Below, one piece after another: positions 25,230-35,046 of a stretch of DNA of 64,000 nt. This DNA is from Oscillospiraceae bacterium (GTDB taxonomy: Bacteria; Bacillota; Clostridia; Oscillospirales; Oscillospiraceae): assembly GCA_017395085.1 (NCBI GenBank), contig JAFPWF010000019.1, positions 62,001 to 126,000 of the forward strand, read 5' to 3'. Position 1 is the stretch's first letter; the number at the start of each line of letters is the position of its first letter. The notes under the pieces were generated by a model. It was not told where the DNA came from. It saw nothing but the letters and a program-made list of their open reading frames with translations, and ran no database searches. The translations under genes were made by a program, and so were the position numbers.

Positions 25230-26273
25230 TCACCTGTGCTTATTTCTACCCCAGAAAGTGTTATACCGGTCGGGCTTCCATTCGGGTGCAATGTCCTTTA
25301 CTGCTTCTGCAGCGGTAATCACGGCGTCGTTATTGTCAATATCGGTCAGAATGTAGCGGTCGTTCCCCATGCCGAGCTCCTTCATATAGCTCAGCTGGCG
25401 CAGGCCGTGGCGGGATTCAACCCGCTCAATCAGGGCCTTGCCGCCTCCGCCTGGCAGACTGTAAACCAGGTCGATGCAGGCGTTGTCTGCTGCAAGGATA
25501 TCCAGCGATGCGACAAGACCGATGTCCGGGGTAACGACCGGTTCGGCGCCGGGTCCTTCACAGTCACAGGAGACGGACATGTTGCGCATGGTGTTGATGT
25601 AGCAGATATGCGGCGAGAAGTAATCGACCGTTGCTTTGGTGCTCTCGGAAATGCGCTCCATCAGTTCTTCCTCGGCGATGCTCCACATATTGTCGGAACC
25701 TGGCCAGGAATGGATTTCTTTTTTTCCGATCCGGCCGTCCGCGCAGCCAATGCCGATATTTTTGTTGCTGCCTCCGAAGCCGCCCATTACATGACCCTTA
25801 AAATGGGTCAGTACCAGGAGAGAATCGTAGTAGAGCATCTTTTTGCCGACATGCATCTCATCAAACCATTTGCCGCCCTTTACTGGGAGCGCGGCAACTC
25901 CGTCTTCATCAGTAATGTCTACCGGGCAAAAATCCCAGCCGTTGATTGCCAGTGTCTTGCGGTGCTCTTCGGTGGTGTAACGGCTTCCTTCATAGTAGGT
26001 ATTGGTCTCAATGATCGTTGCTTCCGGAAGGCGGCTTTCAATCAGGTTTTTAACCCAGGGTCTCGGAATGATGTTGGGACCTTCCGCTTCACCGGTATGA
26101 AGCTTGATCGCAACTTTATCCGTCAGGACCGAAGAAACCCGGTCAAAGATCTTGATCAGTCCCTCCTCAGAGAGGTCACGGGTGAAAAACACCACGGAAC
26201 TCTCACCGCTGCGTTCCTCATAGGGAACGTATCTGTTCCCGTCTTTCCCAGGAACCGGTTTTGCTTTACTCAC
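25230..26273 (-). CDS. DUF362 domain-containing protein
   Basis: A 347-residue soluble protein of the DUF362 family. The diagnostic block is THFKGHVMGGFGGSNKNIGIGCADGRIGKKEIHSW around residues 155-190. The family-typical PDIGLVASLDILAADNACIDLVYSL region also occurs, preceded by CDCEG. Members are predicted iron-sulfur/redox proteins, but this one lacks a separate ferredoxin CxxCxxC domain. GTG 26273 is the start; CCCTCCTT at 26280-26287 (AAGGAGGG on the minus strand) lies 6 nt upstream. It is divergent from smc, with back-to-back promoters in 26332-26412. Function is not established. Confidence 0.85.
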   Translation of the reverse strand: MSKAKPVPGKDGNRYVPYEERSGESSVVFFTRDLSEEGLIKIFDRVSSVLTDKVAIKLHTGEAEGPNIIPRPWVKNLIESRLPEATIIETNTYYEGSRYTTEEHRKTLAINGWDFCPVDITDEDGVAALPVKGGKWFDEMHVGKKMLYYDSLLVLTHFKGHVMGGFGGSNKNIGIGCADGRIGKKEIHSWPGSDNMWSIAEEELMERISESTKATVDYFSPHICYINTMRNMSVSCDCEGPGAEPVVTPDIGLVASLDILAADNACIDLVYSLPGGGGKALIERVESRHGLRQLSYMKELGMGNDRYILTDIDNNDAVITAAEAVKDIAPEWKPDRYNTFWGRNKHR

Positions 26274-26331
26274 ATGTATCCCTCCTTGTGGAAATATGGT
26301 CAGACATGGCCTCTTACTCTTGCTATATCAT

Positions 26332-26360
26332 ATTTTACAATAGATTGCTGTCCGAGACAA
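26332..26360 (-). promoter_or_regulatory. Promoter of the DUF362 operon
   Basis: Minus strand TTGTCT (26360-26355), 17-bp spacer, TAAAAT (26337-26332). Confidence 0.72.
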
Positions 26361-26383
26361 GATTTTTATCATATTTCAATATC

Positions 26384-26412
26384 TTGCAAACAGGGGACTG
26401 ATATGATACAAT
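26384..26412 (+). promoter_or_regulatory. Promoter of the smc-ftsY operon
   Basis: TTGCAA (26384-26389), 17-bp spacer, TACAAT (26407-26412). It shows that smc has its own promoter here, separate from the rnc block. Confidence 0.72.
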
Positions 26413-26472
26413 ATCTTGTCAGTTTCCCGCCGTTTTTCTGTGGGAAAACACAAAAAAGTTCAGGAGTATATT

Positions 26473-29400
26473 GTGTATTTAAAAGCACTGGAGATTCAGG
26501 GGTTCAAGTCCTTTGCGGATAAGACCCGGCTGACGTTTGAAAAAGATATTACCGCCATTGTCGGACCAAACGGCTCCGGCAAATCAAATATTTCAGATGC
26601 GATCCTCTGGGTCATGGGAGAGCAGCGCACCCGCGCACTCCGCGGCAACAAAATGGAGGACGTCATCTTCGGCGGTACCGAAGTCCGTTCTCCGATGGGC
26701 TATGCCCAGGTTTCGCTGATCCTGGACAACTCTGCACGGATCTTCCCCACAGAGGGCAGCGAACTGATGCTGACCCGCCGCTACTACCGCAGCGGTGAAA
26801 GTGAGTATTACATCAACCGCGAGCAGGTGCGCCTGAAGGACGTACACTCTCTCCTGATGGATACCGGCCTCGGCCGTGACGGATATTCCATCATCGGGCA
26901 GGGAAGAATAGCTGATATCATCTCGACCAGAAGCATTGACCGCCGCGAGATCTTTGAGGAAGCGGCGGGCATTTCGCGTTTCCGCTACCGCAAGGAAGAG
27001 GCGGAGAGAAAGCTGGAGAAAACGGAAGAAAACCTGCTTCGTGTCAACGACAAGATTGAAGAGCTTGAACTTCAGGTTGGCCCGCTGAAAGAGCAGTCCG
27101 AAAAGGCGAAGAAGTATCTGCTGCTGCGCGACGACCTGCGTACCAGGGAAATTTCCGTGTGGCTTGCCACGCTTGACCGGCTGCGCGCCCAGTCTGACGC
27201 CGTGCGCAGGGAGTATGAAGAGCTTTCCGCGCAGCTTGATCGGGCAAAGAAGGACCTTCAGGCGGTCTATGTTTCCGGCGAAAGTCTGACGGAACGCATG
27301 CACCGCAAGGACATAGAATCCGAAGAAGCCCGCGGCCGTCTGTCAGAGGCGGAGGGAAGGCTTGCCTCCTGCGAAGCGGAAGCGGCAGTGTTGAACGCCA
27401 ATATTGAAAGCAGTCTTGCACAGACGGAACGGATCCTCAAGGATCTGGAGCAGCAGCGCAGCCGGATTGACGAGATCCGTACGGAGATCGAGGGTGGCGA
27501 AGCACGTCTTCAGGAAATCGGAGAAGAGAGAGCCTCTCTCGGTGAAAAGCTGAAATCCGCCGAAAATGTGCTGGCAGGATGCCGCATGAAACTCACGGGC
27601 AGGGAAGACCTGATCCGCCGTCAGACCGATGCGCTGAACACGGCAGAAGTCGAACTGAACAGCATGGACGCGCGTATCCGAATGCTCACGGACATGCAGC
27701 GCGATTACGAGGGCTACTCCAGAGCCGTCAAAACCGTCATGCGTGAAGCCGACCGCAGGATCCTGAAAGGCATCCATGGTCCGGTTTCCGGACTGGTGCA
27801 TACCGACGGGGAGTTCGCTCTGGCGATTGAGACGGCACTCGGCAGTGCCGGGCAGAATATTGTGACCGACTCGCAGAACGACGGTAAACTGGCTATCGAA
27901 TTGCTGCAGCGCCAGGATGCCGGACGCGCGACCTTCCTTCCGCTGGAAACCATCCGCGGCAGCCTCATGAAGGATGCGCCGGTGCGAGATCCCGGCTTTG
28001 TGGGGATTGCGTCGGAACTGGTGACATATGACCCCGCATACGAGCAGATTATTCTGAATCTGCTTGGGCGTACGGTCATTGCCGAGCGGCTCTCCGACGC
28101 CATCCGGATGTCGCGGAGTAACGGCAACCGTCTGCGTATTGTGACGCTGGATGGCCAGATGATCCATTCCGGCGGTTCCATGACCGGCGGCAGCAGCTCC
28201 CAGGGCAGCGGTATTCTTTCCCGTGCCAGTGAGCTGGAACGCCTGCAGCAGAACCAAGTCGGTGCGCAGCAGAAGCGGCAGCAGGCACAGGATGCGCTGA
28301 GTGCCACCCGCCGTGCCGTGGAGAAACTGCAGTATGAACTGCAAATGGCTCAGGACGATCTGGAGGCGGTACGACGCGATCAGGCGGCGCTGGAAGCGGA
28401 AGAGCGCACGGTACGGAATACCAACGGCCAGTTCGCCGCTCTGCTCGAAGCCATCGACGGCGACAGCGAGGCCAGGAAGAATGCCGTTGCCGCAGCAGAA
28501 CGCCAGACCGAGAGTTTCCGGCAGAGACTGCAGGAGAAGCTGCAGGAGAAGGAAGGCATCCAGCGGGAAGTTGCAGCAGAAAAAGACTGCATCCGCCGGA
28601 TCAGCGATGAAAAGCTGGAACTTGAAGGCAAGCGCACCCGCGCCGACAAACAGGCGCAGCAGCTGAATGTCGACATCAACGACCTGGAACGCAGGACCTC
28701 CCGGGCGGAACAGAAAAAGATATCTTCCGATCTGGAGGAAAAGCAGATCATCGACAAGCTGTGGGACAGCTATGAGCTCAGCTACAGTGCAGCCGAAGCG
28801 CTGCGTCAGCCGGTGGAGAATCTGCAGAAGGCCAACAGCGAGATTGCCGGTCTGCGCCGGCAGATGAGGGATCTCGGGAACCCGAACCTCGGCGCCATTG
28901 AAGAATATGAACGGGTGAACACCCGCTACACTTTCCTGACTGGACAGCGGGATGACGTGGAAAAGGCCCGAACTGAACTGAAGGACATCATCCGCGACAT
29001 TACAACCGAAATGGAAAAGCTCTTCATCGAGCGCTTCCGCGAAATCGACGAGAGCTTCCGCGGTACCTTCCGTGAACTCTTCGGCGGCGGAAAGGCCTCC
29101 CTGGTCCTGGAAGATGACGAACATGTCCTGGATTGCGGAATCGATATCCGCGTGCAGCCGCCGGGCAAAGCGGTTTCCACCATCAGCCTGCTTTCGGGCG
29201 GGGAGAAGGCTTTTGTGGCAATCGCACTGTATTTTGCTATTCTCAAGGTGCGGCCGACGCCCTTCTGCGTTATGGATGAGATCGAAGCGGCTCTGGATGA
29301 AGAAAATGTGAATCGCTGCGCGCAGTATATGCGTCGCTTCTCGGATAAAACGCAGTTCCTCGTCATCACTCACCGGCGCGGCACGATGGAAGAAGCGGAC

Positions 29401-29490
29401 TTCCTCTACGGGGTGACCATGCAGGAAAAGGGAGTTTCAACTGTGCTGGCACTGGATCTGGAAGAAGCCAGGAAGACGATCGAAGACTAA
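26473..29490 (+). CDS. smc: Chromosome partition protein SMC, short-armed
   Basis: Condensin ATPase that extrudes DNA loops and segregates chromosomes with ScpA/ScpB. Walker A GPNGSGKSN is at ~31-39, the hinge at ~430-580 (GIHGPVSGLVHTDGEFALAIETALG to GGSMTGGSSSQGSG), signature LLSGGEKAF at ~906 and Walker B FCVMDEIEAALDE at ~930. The protein has 1005 residues where the B. subtilis type has ~1186. Head and hinge are complete, so both coiled-coil arms are shorter: about 230 residues before the hinge and 220 after it. The start is GTG 26473 (MYLKALEIQGFKSFADK), with AGGAG 6 nt upstream. Confidence 0.96.
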   Translation: MYLKALEIQGFKSFADKTRLTFEKDITAIVGPNGSGKSNISDAILWVMGEQRTRALRGNKMEDVIFGGTEVRSPMGYAQVSLILDNSARIFPTEGSELMLTRRYYRSGESEYYINREQVRLKDVHSLLMDTGLGRDGYSIIGQGRIADIISTRSIDRREIFEEAAGISRFRYRKEEAERKLEKTEENLLRVNDKIEELELQVGPLKEQSEKAKKYLLLRDDLRTREISVWLATLDRLRAQSDAVRREYEELSAQLDRAKKDLQAVYVSGESLTERMHRKDIESEEARGRLSEAEGRLASCEAEAAVLNANIESSLAQTERILKDLEQQRSRIDEIRTEIEGGEARLQEIGEERASLGEKLKSAENVLAGCRMKLTGREDLIRRQTDALNTAEVELNSMDARIRMLTDMQRDYEGYSRAVKTVMREADRRILKGIHGPVSGLVHTDGEFALAIETALGSAGQNIVTDSQNDGKLAIELLQRQDAGRATFLPLETIRGSLMKDAPVRDPGFVGIASELVTYDPAYEQIILNLLGRTVIAERLSDAIRMSRSNGNRLRIVTLDGQMIHSGGSMTGGSSSQGSGILSRASELERLQQNQVGAQQKRQQAQDALSATRRAVEKLQYELQMAQDDLEAVRRDQAALEAEERTVRNTNGQFAALLEAIDGDSEARKNAVAAAERQTESFRQRLQEKLQEKEGIQREVAAEKDCIRRISDEKLELEGKRTRADKQAQQLNVDINDLERRTSRAEQKKISSDLEEKQIIDKLWDSYELSYSAAEALRQPVENLQKANSEIAGLRRQMRDLGNPNLGAIEEYERVNTRYTFLTGQRDDVEKARTELKDIIRDITTEMEKLFIERFREIDESFRGTFRELFGGGKASLVLEDDEHVLDCGIDIRVQPPGKAVSTISLLSGGEKAFVAIALYFAILKVRPTPFCVMDEIEAALDEENVNRCAQYMRRFSDKTQFLVITHRRGTMEEADFLYGVTMQEKGVSTVLALDLEEARKTIED

Positions 29491-29507
29491 ATCAGGAGAC
29501 AATACAG

Positions 29508-30413
29508 ATGGGAATGTTTGAAAAACTGTTCGGCGGTCTTGGCAAGACCCGTCAGAAACTGGATCTGGAAGAACTGTTCCAGGACTATGCGCCCGACAGC
29601 GAAGATTTCTATGAAGAGCTGGAAGAAATGCTCGTTCTTGCCGATGCGGGGGTCTCCACTGCCGAACGTGTGGATTACCTGATGCGCCGCAAGACCTGGG
29701 AAGACCGCTATCGCAAAGGCGAAGAAGCCCGCGAAGGCCTGATCCAGATTCTCAGCGGCATCCTGAATGTCGGCAATCCGGAACTGAAGCTGGATACAAA
29801 GCCTTCCGTGATCCTGATGGTCGGCGTCAACGGCGTCGGGAAGACCACCACCATCGGCAAGCTCGCACACCGCCTGAAGGACGAAGGCAAGAGCGTGATG
29901 CTCTGCGCGGGCGACACATTTCGCGCGGCTGCTGCGGAACAGCTCGGAATCTGGGCTGAACGCGCTGGAACCGATTTTGTGCGGCACGAAGAGGGCAGTG
30001 ATCCGGCTGCGGTGGTGTATGACGCCATCTGCGCGGCAAAAGCCCGCGGCACGGATGTGGTGCTGATCGACACGGCAGGCCGCCTGCACAACAAACAGAA
30101 TCTGATGAACGAACTGAACAAGATTCGCCGCATTATCGACCGTGAGCTCCCAGATGCGGATGTGGAAACCCTGATGGTTCTGGATGCGACCACCGGGCAG
30201 AACGGCCTGATTCAGGCTAAGCAGTTCCTCGAAACAGCGGGACTGACCGGCATTGTGCTCACCAAACTGGACGGGACTGCAAAGGGCGGCATCGTGTTCG
30301 CCATTGCAAACGAGTGTCAGCTGCCCGTCAAGTTTGTCGGCGTCGGGGAAAAGATCGACGATCTGATTCCCTTTGATGGAAAGAGCTTCGTCGAAGCGCT
30401 GTTTAAGGATTAA
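29508..30413 (+). CDS. ftsY: Signal recognition particle receptor FtsY
   Basis: SRP GTPase that docks ribosome-nascent chain complexes at the membrane. The N domain is residues ~1-95 with a short amphipathic start (MGMFEKLFGGLGKTRQKL). In the G domain, the P-loop is GVNGVGKTTT (~106), followed by DTFRAAAAEQL, DTAGR and TKLDGTAKGG. Length 301 residues, without the long acidic A domain of E. coli FtsY, as in many Gram-positives. ATG 29508 has AGGAGA upstream. It follows smc by 17 nt, the conserved order in Firmicutes. Confidence 0.96.
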   Translation: MGMFEKLFGGLGKTRQKLDLEELFQDYAPDSEDFYEELEEMLVLADAGVSTAERVDYLMRRKTWEDRYRKGEEAREGLIQILSGILNVGNPELKLDTKPSVILMVGVNGVGKTTTIGKLAHRLKDEGKSVMLCAGDTFRAAAAEQLGIWAERAGTDFVRHEEGSDPAAVVYDAICAAKARGTDVVLIDTAGRLHNKQNLMNELNKIRRIIDRELPDADVETLMVLDATTGQNGLIQAKQFLETAGLTGIVLTKLDGTAKGGIVFAIANECQLPVKFVGVGEKIDDLIPFDGKSFVEALFKD

Positions 30414-30428
30414 AGGAGAGACCTTGGC

Positions 30429-30695
30429 ATGACCGGAAAAGAACGCGCCAGGCTGAAGAGCCTGGCTTCTACAGAAGATACTATCATCCATGTGGGGAAA
30501 AGCGGCATCACGCCGGCCGTCGTTGCATCGGTCGATGCGGCGCTTGCCGCCAGGGAACTGGTCAAAGGCAGAGTGCTTGAAAGCAGTATGCTGACGGCCA
30601 GAGAGGCCTGCGAGCAGCTCAGTGAAGCCTGCGGGGCCGAGCCTGTGCAGGCAATCGGCACAAAATTTGTGCTCTACCGGAAGAAGAAAGACTGA
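30429..30695 (+). CDS. yhbY: YhbY-family (CRM domain) RNA-binding protein
   Basis: An 88-residue CRM-domain protein; the family binds pre-50S ribosomal particles. Sequence LTGKERARLKSLA-like start, then the motif HVGKSGITPAVVASVDAALAARELVKGRVLESS and IGTKFVLYRKK, all matching YhbY/YqeI. ATG 30429 is 15 nt after the ftsY stop, with AAAGGAGA. In Firmicutes yqeI lies next to nadD and yqeK, as here. Confidence 0.92.
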   Translation: MTGKERARLKSLASTEDTIIHVGKSGITPAVVASVDAALAARELVKGRVLESSMLTAREACEQLSEACGAEPVQAIGTKFVLYRKKKD

Positions 30696-30696
30696 T

Positions 30697-31914
30697 ATGA
30701 CAGACACCGACGACAGCAATTACGATACGAAAAGACCCATGGAGTTGGCGCTTTACGGCGGCAGCTTCAATCCGCCTCATTTGGGACACTGCTCGGCAGT
30801 CGAGACGGTGCTGCAGGAACTGCATCCGGACCGGCTCCTGATTATGCCTGACAGCGAGCCTCCTCACAAAGTGATGGAGGACGGAAGTCCTTCGCCCGAA
30901 GAACGTCTGGAACTCTGCAGACTCGCCTTTACAGAAGGCGGGAGCGTTGAGATTTCGGATCTGGAGATCCTGCGAAACGGCAAGAGCTATACATATGATA
31001 CCGTGTGTGAACTGCAGGAGATGTACCCGGGTGTGCGGCTGACCCTGGTGGTTGGGACGGACATGTTCCTCTCCTTTGAGGAGTGGTATCATTTTGAGTA
31101 TCTGCTGGAGCACTGCAGAATTGCCGTGCTTGCCCGTGAACTGGATGATGACGAACAACTGCATGAAACGGCGGAACGCTTCCGCCGGGACTACGCGGCT
31201 GACGCCGTGGTTCTCACTCACACTCCGTTTCCTATGAGTTCCACGGAAATCCGCAGCCTGCTTCGCCGCCGCACCGGACGGGACTGCCTTCCTGAAGCGG
31301 TCTATGCACGTATCATCCGAAAGCGCCTTTATGATGCCCAGCCTGAACTTGCTTGGCTGCGTGAGCAGGCTTATACCATGCTCAATGAGAGGCGTATTGC
31401 CCATGTGGCAGGTTGCGAGTCGGAAGCCATCGAGCTTGCCAGACGCTGGGGAGAGGACCCTGAACTTGCTGCGGAAGCGGGCATTCTTCACGATATTACC
31501 AAGCGACTTTCTTATGAAGAACAGTTGAACTTGTGTGCAAAATATGGTATTATCTGTGATCATGCTGAACTTGCGGCTCCGAAACTGCTGCATGCGAAGA
31601 CCGGTGCTGCAGTAGCGGGAGATCTCTTCGGCGCCGGCGAAGCGGTAACCGAGGCAATCCGGTGGCACACGACCGGAAAGCCGGACATGACCCTTCTGGA
31701 GAAAATCATTTATCTCGCCGATTATATTGAGCCGACGAGAGACTTTCCCGGAGTTGAGGATCTTCGCACTTTAGCCTATGAGGATATCGACCGTGCCATG
31801 TTGCTTGGACTGCAGATGTCCGTGAATGAGATCCGTCGCGACGGCCGTGAGCCGTATCATGACACACTGGACGCCTGCGCCTGGTATCAGGAACGGGCGG
31901 AAGAACAGAAATAA
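30697..31914 (+). CDS. nadD: Fused nicotinate-nucleotide adenylyltransferase and YqeK HD-domain protein
   Basis: One 405-residue frame joins two normally adjacent proteins. Residues ~15-205 are NadD (NaMN + ATP to NaAD, NAD synthesis), with the nucleotidyltransferase motif YGGSFNPPHLGH and the C-terminal SSTEIRSLLRR. Residues ~210-405 are a YqeK-type HD phosphohydrolase, with AHVAGCESEAIELA, ILHDITK, HAKTGA and IRWHTTG; such proteins hydrolyse Ap4A. There is no stop or frameshift between the halves. ATG 30697 lies 1 nt after the yhbY stop, implying coupling. rsfS follows 51 nt later, matching the separate nadD-yqeK-rsfS order of Bacillus. Confidence 0.93.
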   Translation: MTDTDDSNYDTKRPMELALYGGSFNPPHLGHCSAVETVLQELHPDRLLIMPDSEPPHKVMEDGSPSPEERLELCRLAFTEGGSVEISDLEILRNGKSYTYDTVCELQEMYPGVRLTLVVGTDMFLSFEEWYHFEYLLEHCRIAVLARELDDDEQLHETAERFRRDYAADAVVLTHTPFPMSSTEIRSLLRRRTGRDCLPEAVYARIIRKRLYDAQPELAWLREQAYTMLNERRIAHVAGCESEAIELARRWGEDPELAAEAGILHDITKRLSYEEQLNLCAKYGIICDHAELAAPKLLHAKTGAAVAGDLFGAGEAVTEAIRWHTTGKPDMTLLEKIIYLADYIEPTRDFPGVEDLRTLAYEDIDRAMLLGLQMSVNEIRRDGREPYHDTLDACAWYQERAEEQK

Positions 31915-31965
31915 CGACTGCTGCACCGGAAAGATCGGCGTGCGGCAGCAAAAGGGGAGAATACA

Positions 31966-32325
31966 ATGCTGAGTCCGGAACAGATCACAGCCATTGCCTA
32001 TCATGCACTGGAAGACAAGAAGGCAAAGGATGTCAAAATCCTGAAGACAGCCGAGCACACCATCCTGGCGGATTACTTCGTGATCTGCAACGGCAGTTCG
32101 TCCACGCATATCAAAGCGTTGGTGGATGAAGTGGATAAGCAGCTTTCTGAAGCCGGAGAGCCGCCGATCCGCCGCGAAGGCCTGCGTTCAGATATCTGGG
32201 TGTTGATGGATTTTGGCAGTGTGATCGTACACATCTTTACCGACGAAGCCAGAAAGTTCTATGATCTGGAACGCCTGTGGAGTGATGCAGAGGCGGTGAC
32301 GCCCTCATCCCTTCCCGGCCCCTGA
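31966..32325 (+). CDS. rsfS: Ribosomal silencing factor RsfS
   Basis: Binds uL14 and blocks joining of ribosomal subunits under nutrient limitation. The 119-residue protein shows the family core: KKAKDVKILKTAEHTILADYFVICNGSSSTHIKALVDEV, then GLRSDIWVLMDFGSVIVHIFTDEARKFYDLERLW. ATG 31966 follows AAAAGGGGAG. It sits between the NadD-YqeK fusion and leuS, as is common in Firmicutes. Confidence 0.95.
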   Translation: MLSPEQITAIAYHALEDKKAKDVKILKTAEHTILADYFVICNGSSSTHIKALVDEVDKQLSEAGEPPIRREGLRSDIWVLMDFGSVIVHIFTDEARKFYDLERLWSDAEAVTPSSLPGP

Positions 32326-32395
32326 GCAGGGGGCTTCTGGATTGCAGTCTCGCAGGAGACGAATGAACGATAAATTGTAAAGAGGGTAAACGATT

Positions 32396-34897
32396 ATGAA
32401 ATACGATTTCGCTGCCATTGAAAAGAAATGGCAGGACATCTGGGAAGAAAAGAAACCTTATGCCGCCATCACCGGCGATCCGCGCCCGAAGTTTTACGGG
32501 CTGATTGAGTTCCCGTATCCCAGTGCAGCGGGCCTGCATGTGGGTCATCCGCGCCCCTTTACCGCCATCGACATTGTCACCCGTAAAAAGAGGATGGACG
32601 GCTACAACGTCATTTTCCCGATCGGCTACGATGCGTTCGGCCTGCCGACCGAGAACTATGCGATTAAGAATCATATCCATCCGGCCATCGTTACAAAAGA
32701 AAACATTGCCAATTTCACCCGGCAGCTGAAGATGCTGGGATACGGCTTTGACTGGGACCGTTGCGTGAATACCACCGACCCAAACTACTACAAGTGGACG
32801 CAGTGGATCTTCCTGCAGATGTACAAGCACGGTCTCGCATACAAGACGACCATGCCCATCAACTGGTGCACTAGCTGCAAAGTCGGCCTTGCCAATGAAG
32901 AGGTCGTCGACGGCGTCTGCGAGCGCTGCGGCGGCGAAGTGGTCCGCAAGGAAAAGAGCCAGTGGATGCTGCGCATCACCAAGTATGCCGACCGCCTCAT
33001 CGATGACCTGGACGACTTGGACTATATTGAACGTGTAAAGGTTCAGCAGAAGAACTGGATCGGCCGCTCCACCGGTGTGGAAGTGACGTTCAAAGTCTCC
33101 AACGGCGACGAGATCACCGTTTACACCACTCGTGCCGATACGCTTTACGGCGTAACCTATATGGTGCTTTCTCCGGAGCATCCTATCCTGGAAAAGTGGA
33201 AGGATCAGATTGCCAACTGGGATGAGGTTCAGGCCTACCAGGCTGAAGCCGCACGCAAGAGTGACTTCGAGCGCGGCGAACTGAACAAGGAGAAAACCGG
33301 CGTTTGCCTGCAGGGCATCCGTGTGGTGAACCCGGTAAACAACGCGAGCGTTCCGGTATTTATCTCGGATTACGTCCTGATGGGTTACGGAACCGGCGCC
33401 GTGATGGGCGTGCCCGGCCATGACCAGCGTGACTGGGAGTTCTGCATGAAGTTCGGCCTGCCGATCATCGAGGTCGTCAAGGGCGGCGATATGACCAAGG
33501 AAGCATTTGACGCCAAGGATAATGGCATCATGGTCAACTCCGACTGGATGAACGGCATGACGGTCAGGGAAGCTATCCCAGCGATGAAGAAATACTGCGT
33601 GGAGCATGGCTTCGGCAAGGAAAAGGTCAACTACAAGCTCCGCGACTGGGTCTTCTCCCGTCAGCGCTACTGGGGCGAACCGATTCCCCTGGTTCACTGT
33701 GAGAAGTGCGGCTGGGTTCCTCTGGATGAGAGTGAACTGCCTCTGGTGCTTCCGAATGTTGAGAGCTATGAACCGACAGACGACGGGGAAAGCCCGCTTG
33801 CCAAGATGACCGACTGGGTCAACACCACCTGCCCGAAGTGCGGCGGCCCGGCCCAGCGTGAAACCGATACTATGCCCAACTGGGCAGGTTCCTGCTGGTA
33901 CTACCTGCGCTATATGGATCCGAACAACGATGAAGCTCCCTTCTCAAAGGAAGCGGAAGAGTACTGGGGTCCGGTCGACTGGTACAACGGCGGCATGGAG
34001 CACACCACTCTGCACCTGCTGTACAGCCGCTTCTGGCATAAATTCCTGTATGACATCGGCGTCGTGCATACCAAGGAGCCTTACGCCAAGCGTACATCCC
34101 ACGGGATGATCCTCGGCCGTAACCCGCATTATGTCGGTTATGCCGAAACTGAGGAAGAGAAACAGGCGCTGCTCGACCATTATGGCAGCCAGGCTCTTCG
34201 CCAGTCAGTCAAGATGTCCAAGTCTCTCGGCAATGTGGTGAACCCGGATGATGTCATCAAAGCCTATGGCTCCGACACCATGCGCGTGTACATCATGTTC
34301 ATCGGCGACTTTGAGAAGACTGCGACCTGGTCCGATGAGGCGGTCAAAGGATCAAAGCGCTTCCTGGACCGTTGCTGGAACCTGCTTGAACTGGTGAAGG
34401 ACGATCTCTCCGTTTCTCCCGCCAACGAGGCGCTGATTCACAAGACCATCAAAAAAGTCGGCGACGATATTCTGGAACTGAAGATGAATACCGCCATTGC
34501 CGCACTGATGACGCTGGTCAACCAGTTTTATGCGAATGGCTGCACCAAGGGTGATCTGAAGCCTCTGATCCTGCTGCTCAGTCCCTTCGCCCCGCACCTC
34601 GCCGAAGAAATGTGGGAGCAGACCGGCTTTGCCGCAGCTGAAGGGAAAATGGCAATGCAGATGTCCTGGCCGGAGTATGACGAGGCAAAGACCGTGGATG
34701 CCGAGCATGAAATGGCGGTTCAGGTCAACGGCAAACTGCGCAGCACGATCCGTGTGCCGAACGATGCCGATGAAGATGTCATCGTCAAAACCGCTCTGGC
34801 TGATGAAAAGGTTCTGCGTCAGATGCAGGGAATGCAGCTGGTCAAGACCATTGTGGTCAAAAACCGGATCGTCAACCTGATTGTAAAAAAAGCCTGA
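32396..34897 (+). CDS. leuS: Leucyl-tRNA synthetase
   Basis: Class I synthetase charging tRNA-Leu in the cytoplasm. The HIGH-like motif is HVGH in [17 protein letters not shown] (about residue 46). The editing CP1 domain occupies ~220-415 ([19 protein letters not shown]). A CxxC zinc motif pair lies around 440-490 (CEKCGW ... CPKCGG). KMSKS reads [17 protein letters not shown] at about residue 606. Length 833 residues. ATG 32396 follows AGAGGG. The 70-nt gap after rsfS holds no T-box signature. The only tRNA in this window is a tRNA-Leu, at 53023-53110. Confidence 0.97.
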   Translation: MKYDFAAIEKKWQDIWEEKKPYAAITGDPRPKFYGLIEFPYPSAAGLHVGHPRPFTAIDIVTRKKRMDGYNVIFPIGYDAFGLPTENYAIKNHIHPAIVTKENIANFTRQLKMLGYGFDWDRCVNTTDPNYYKWTQWIFLQMYKHGLAYKTTMPINWCTSCKVGLANEEVVDGVCERCGGEVVRKEKSQWMLRITKYADRLIDDLDDLDYIERVKVQQKNWIGRSTGVEVTFKVSNGDEITVYTTRADTLYGVTYMVLSPEHPILEKWKDQIANWDEVQAYQAEAARKSDFERGELNKEKTGVCLQGIRVVNPVNNASVPVFISDYVLMGYGTGAVMGVPGHDQRDWEFCMKFGLPIIEVVKGGDMTKEAFDAKDNGIMVNSDWMNGMTVREAIPAMKKYCVEHGFGKEKVNYKLRDWVFSRQRYWGEPIPLVHCEKCGWVPLDESELPLVLPNVESYEPTDDGESPLAKMTDWVNTTCPKCGGPAQRETDTMPNWAGSCWYYLRYMDPNNDEAPFSKEAEEYWGPVDWYNGGMEHTTLHLLYSRFWHKFLYDIGVVHTKEPYAKRTSHGMILGRNPHYVGYAETEEEKQALLDHYGSQALRQSVKMSKSLGNVVNPDDVIKAYGSDTMRVYIMFIGDFEKTATWSDEAVKGSKRFLDRCWNLLELVKDDLSVSPANEALIHKTIKKVGDDILELKMNTAIAALMTLVNQFYANGCTKGDLKPLILLLSPFAPHLAEEMWEQTGFAAAEGKMAMQMSWPEYDEAKTVDAEHEMAVQVNGKLRSTIRVPNDADEDVIVKTALADEKVLRQMQGMQLVKTIVVKNRIVNLIVKKA

Positions 34898-34944
34898 AAC
34901 GGCAAAATACAGAGGAATAGCGTCATTTCTTAACAAACTGATTG

Positions 34945-34973
34945 TTGACAAAAAGAACCGCAGCCGCTATAAT
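34945..34973 (+). promoter_or_regulatory. Consensus sigma-A promoter of rpsU
   Basis: TTGACA (34945-34950), exactly 17 bp, TATAAT (34968-34973): a perfect consensus promoter, fitting a highly expressed ribosomal protein gene. Confidence 0.92.
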
Positions 34974-35046
34974 ACCTCTGCTAAAGCCAATTTGTTTGGC
35001 CCTTTTGCGTCACAGTTTGGATGGCGTTTTGAGGGGAGGGAAATTC

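Noticed and set aside
25197-26522. Plus-strand open frame of 441 codons
   Set aside because: Antisense to the DUF362 gene and crosses both promoters of the divergent region.
27343-29373. Minus-strand open frame of 676 codons inside smc
   Set aside because: Shadow of the smc coiled-coil coding region; no start site or domain support.
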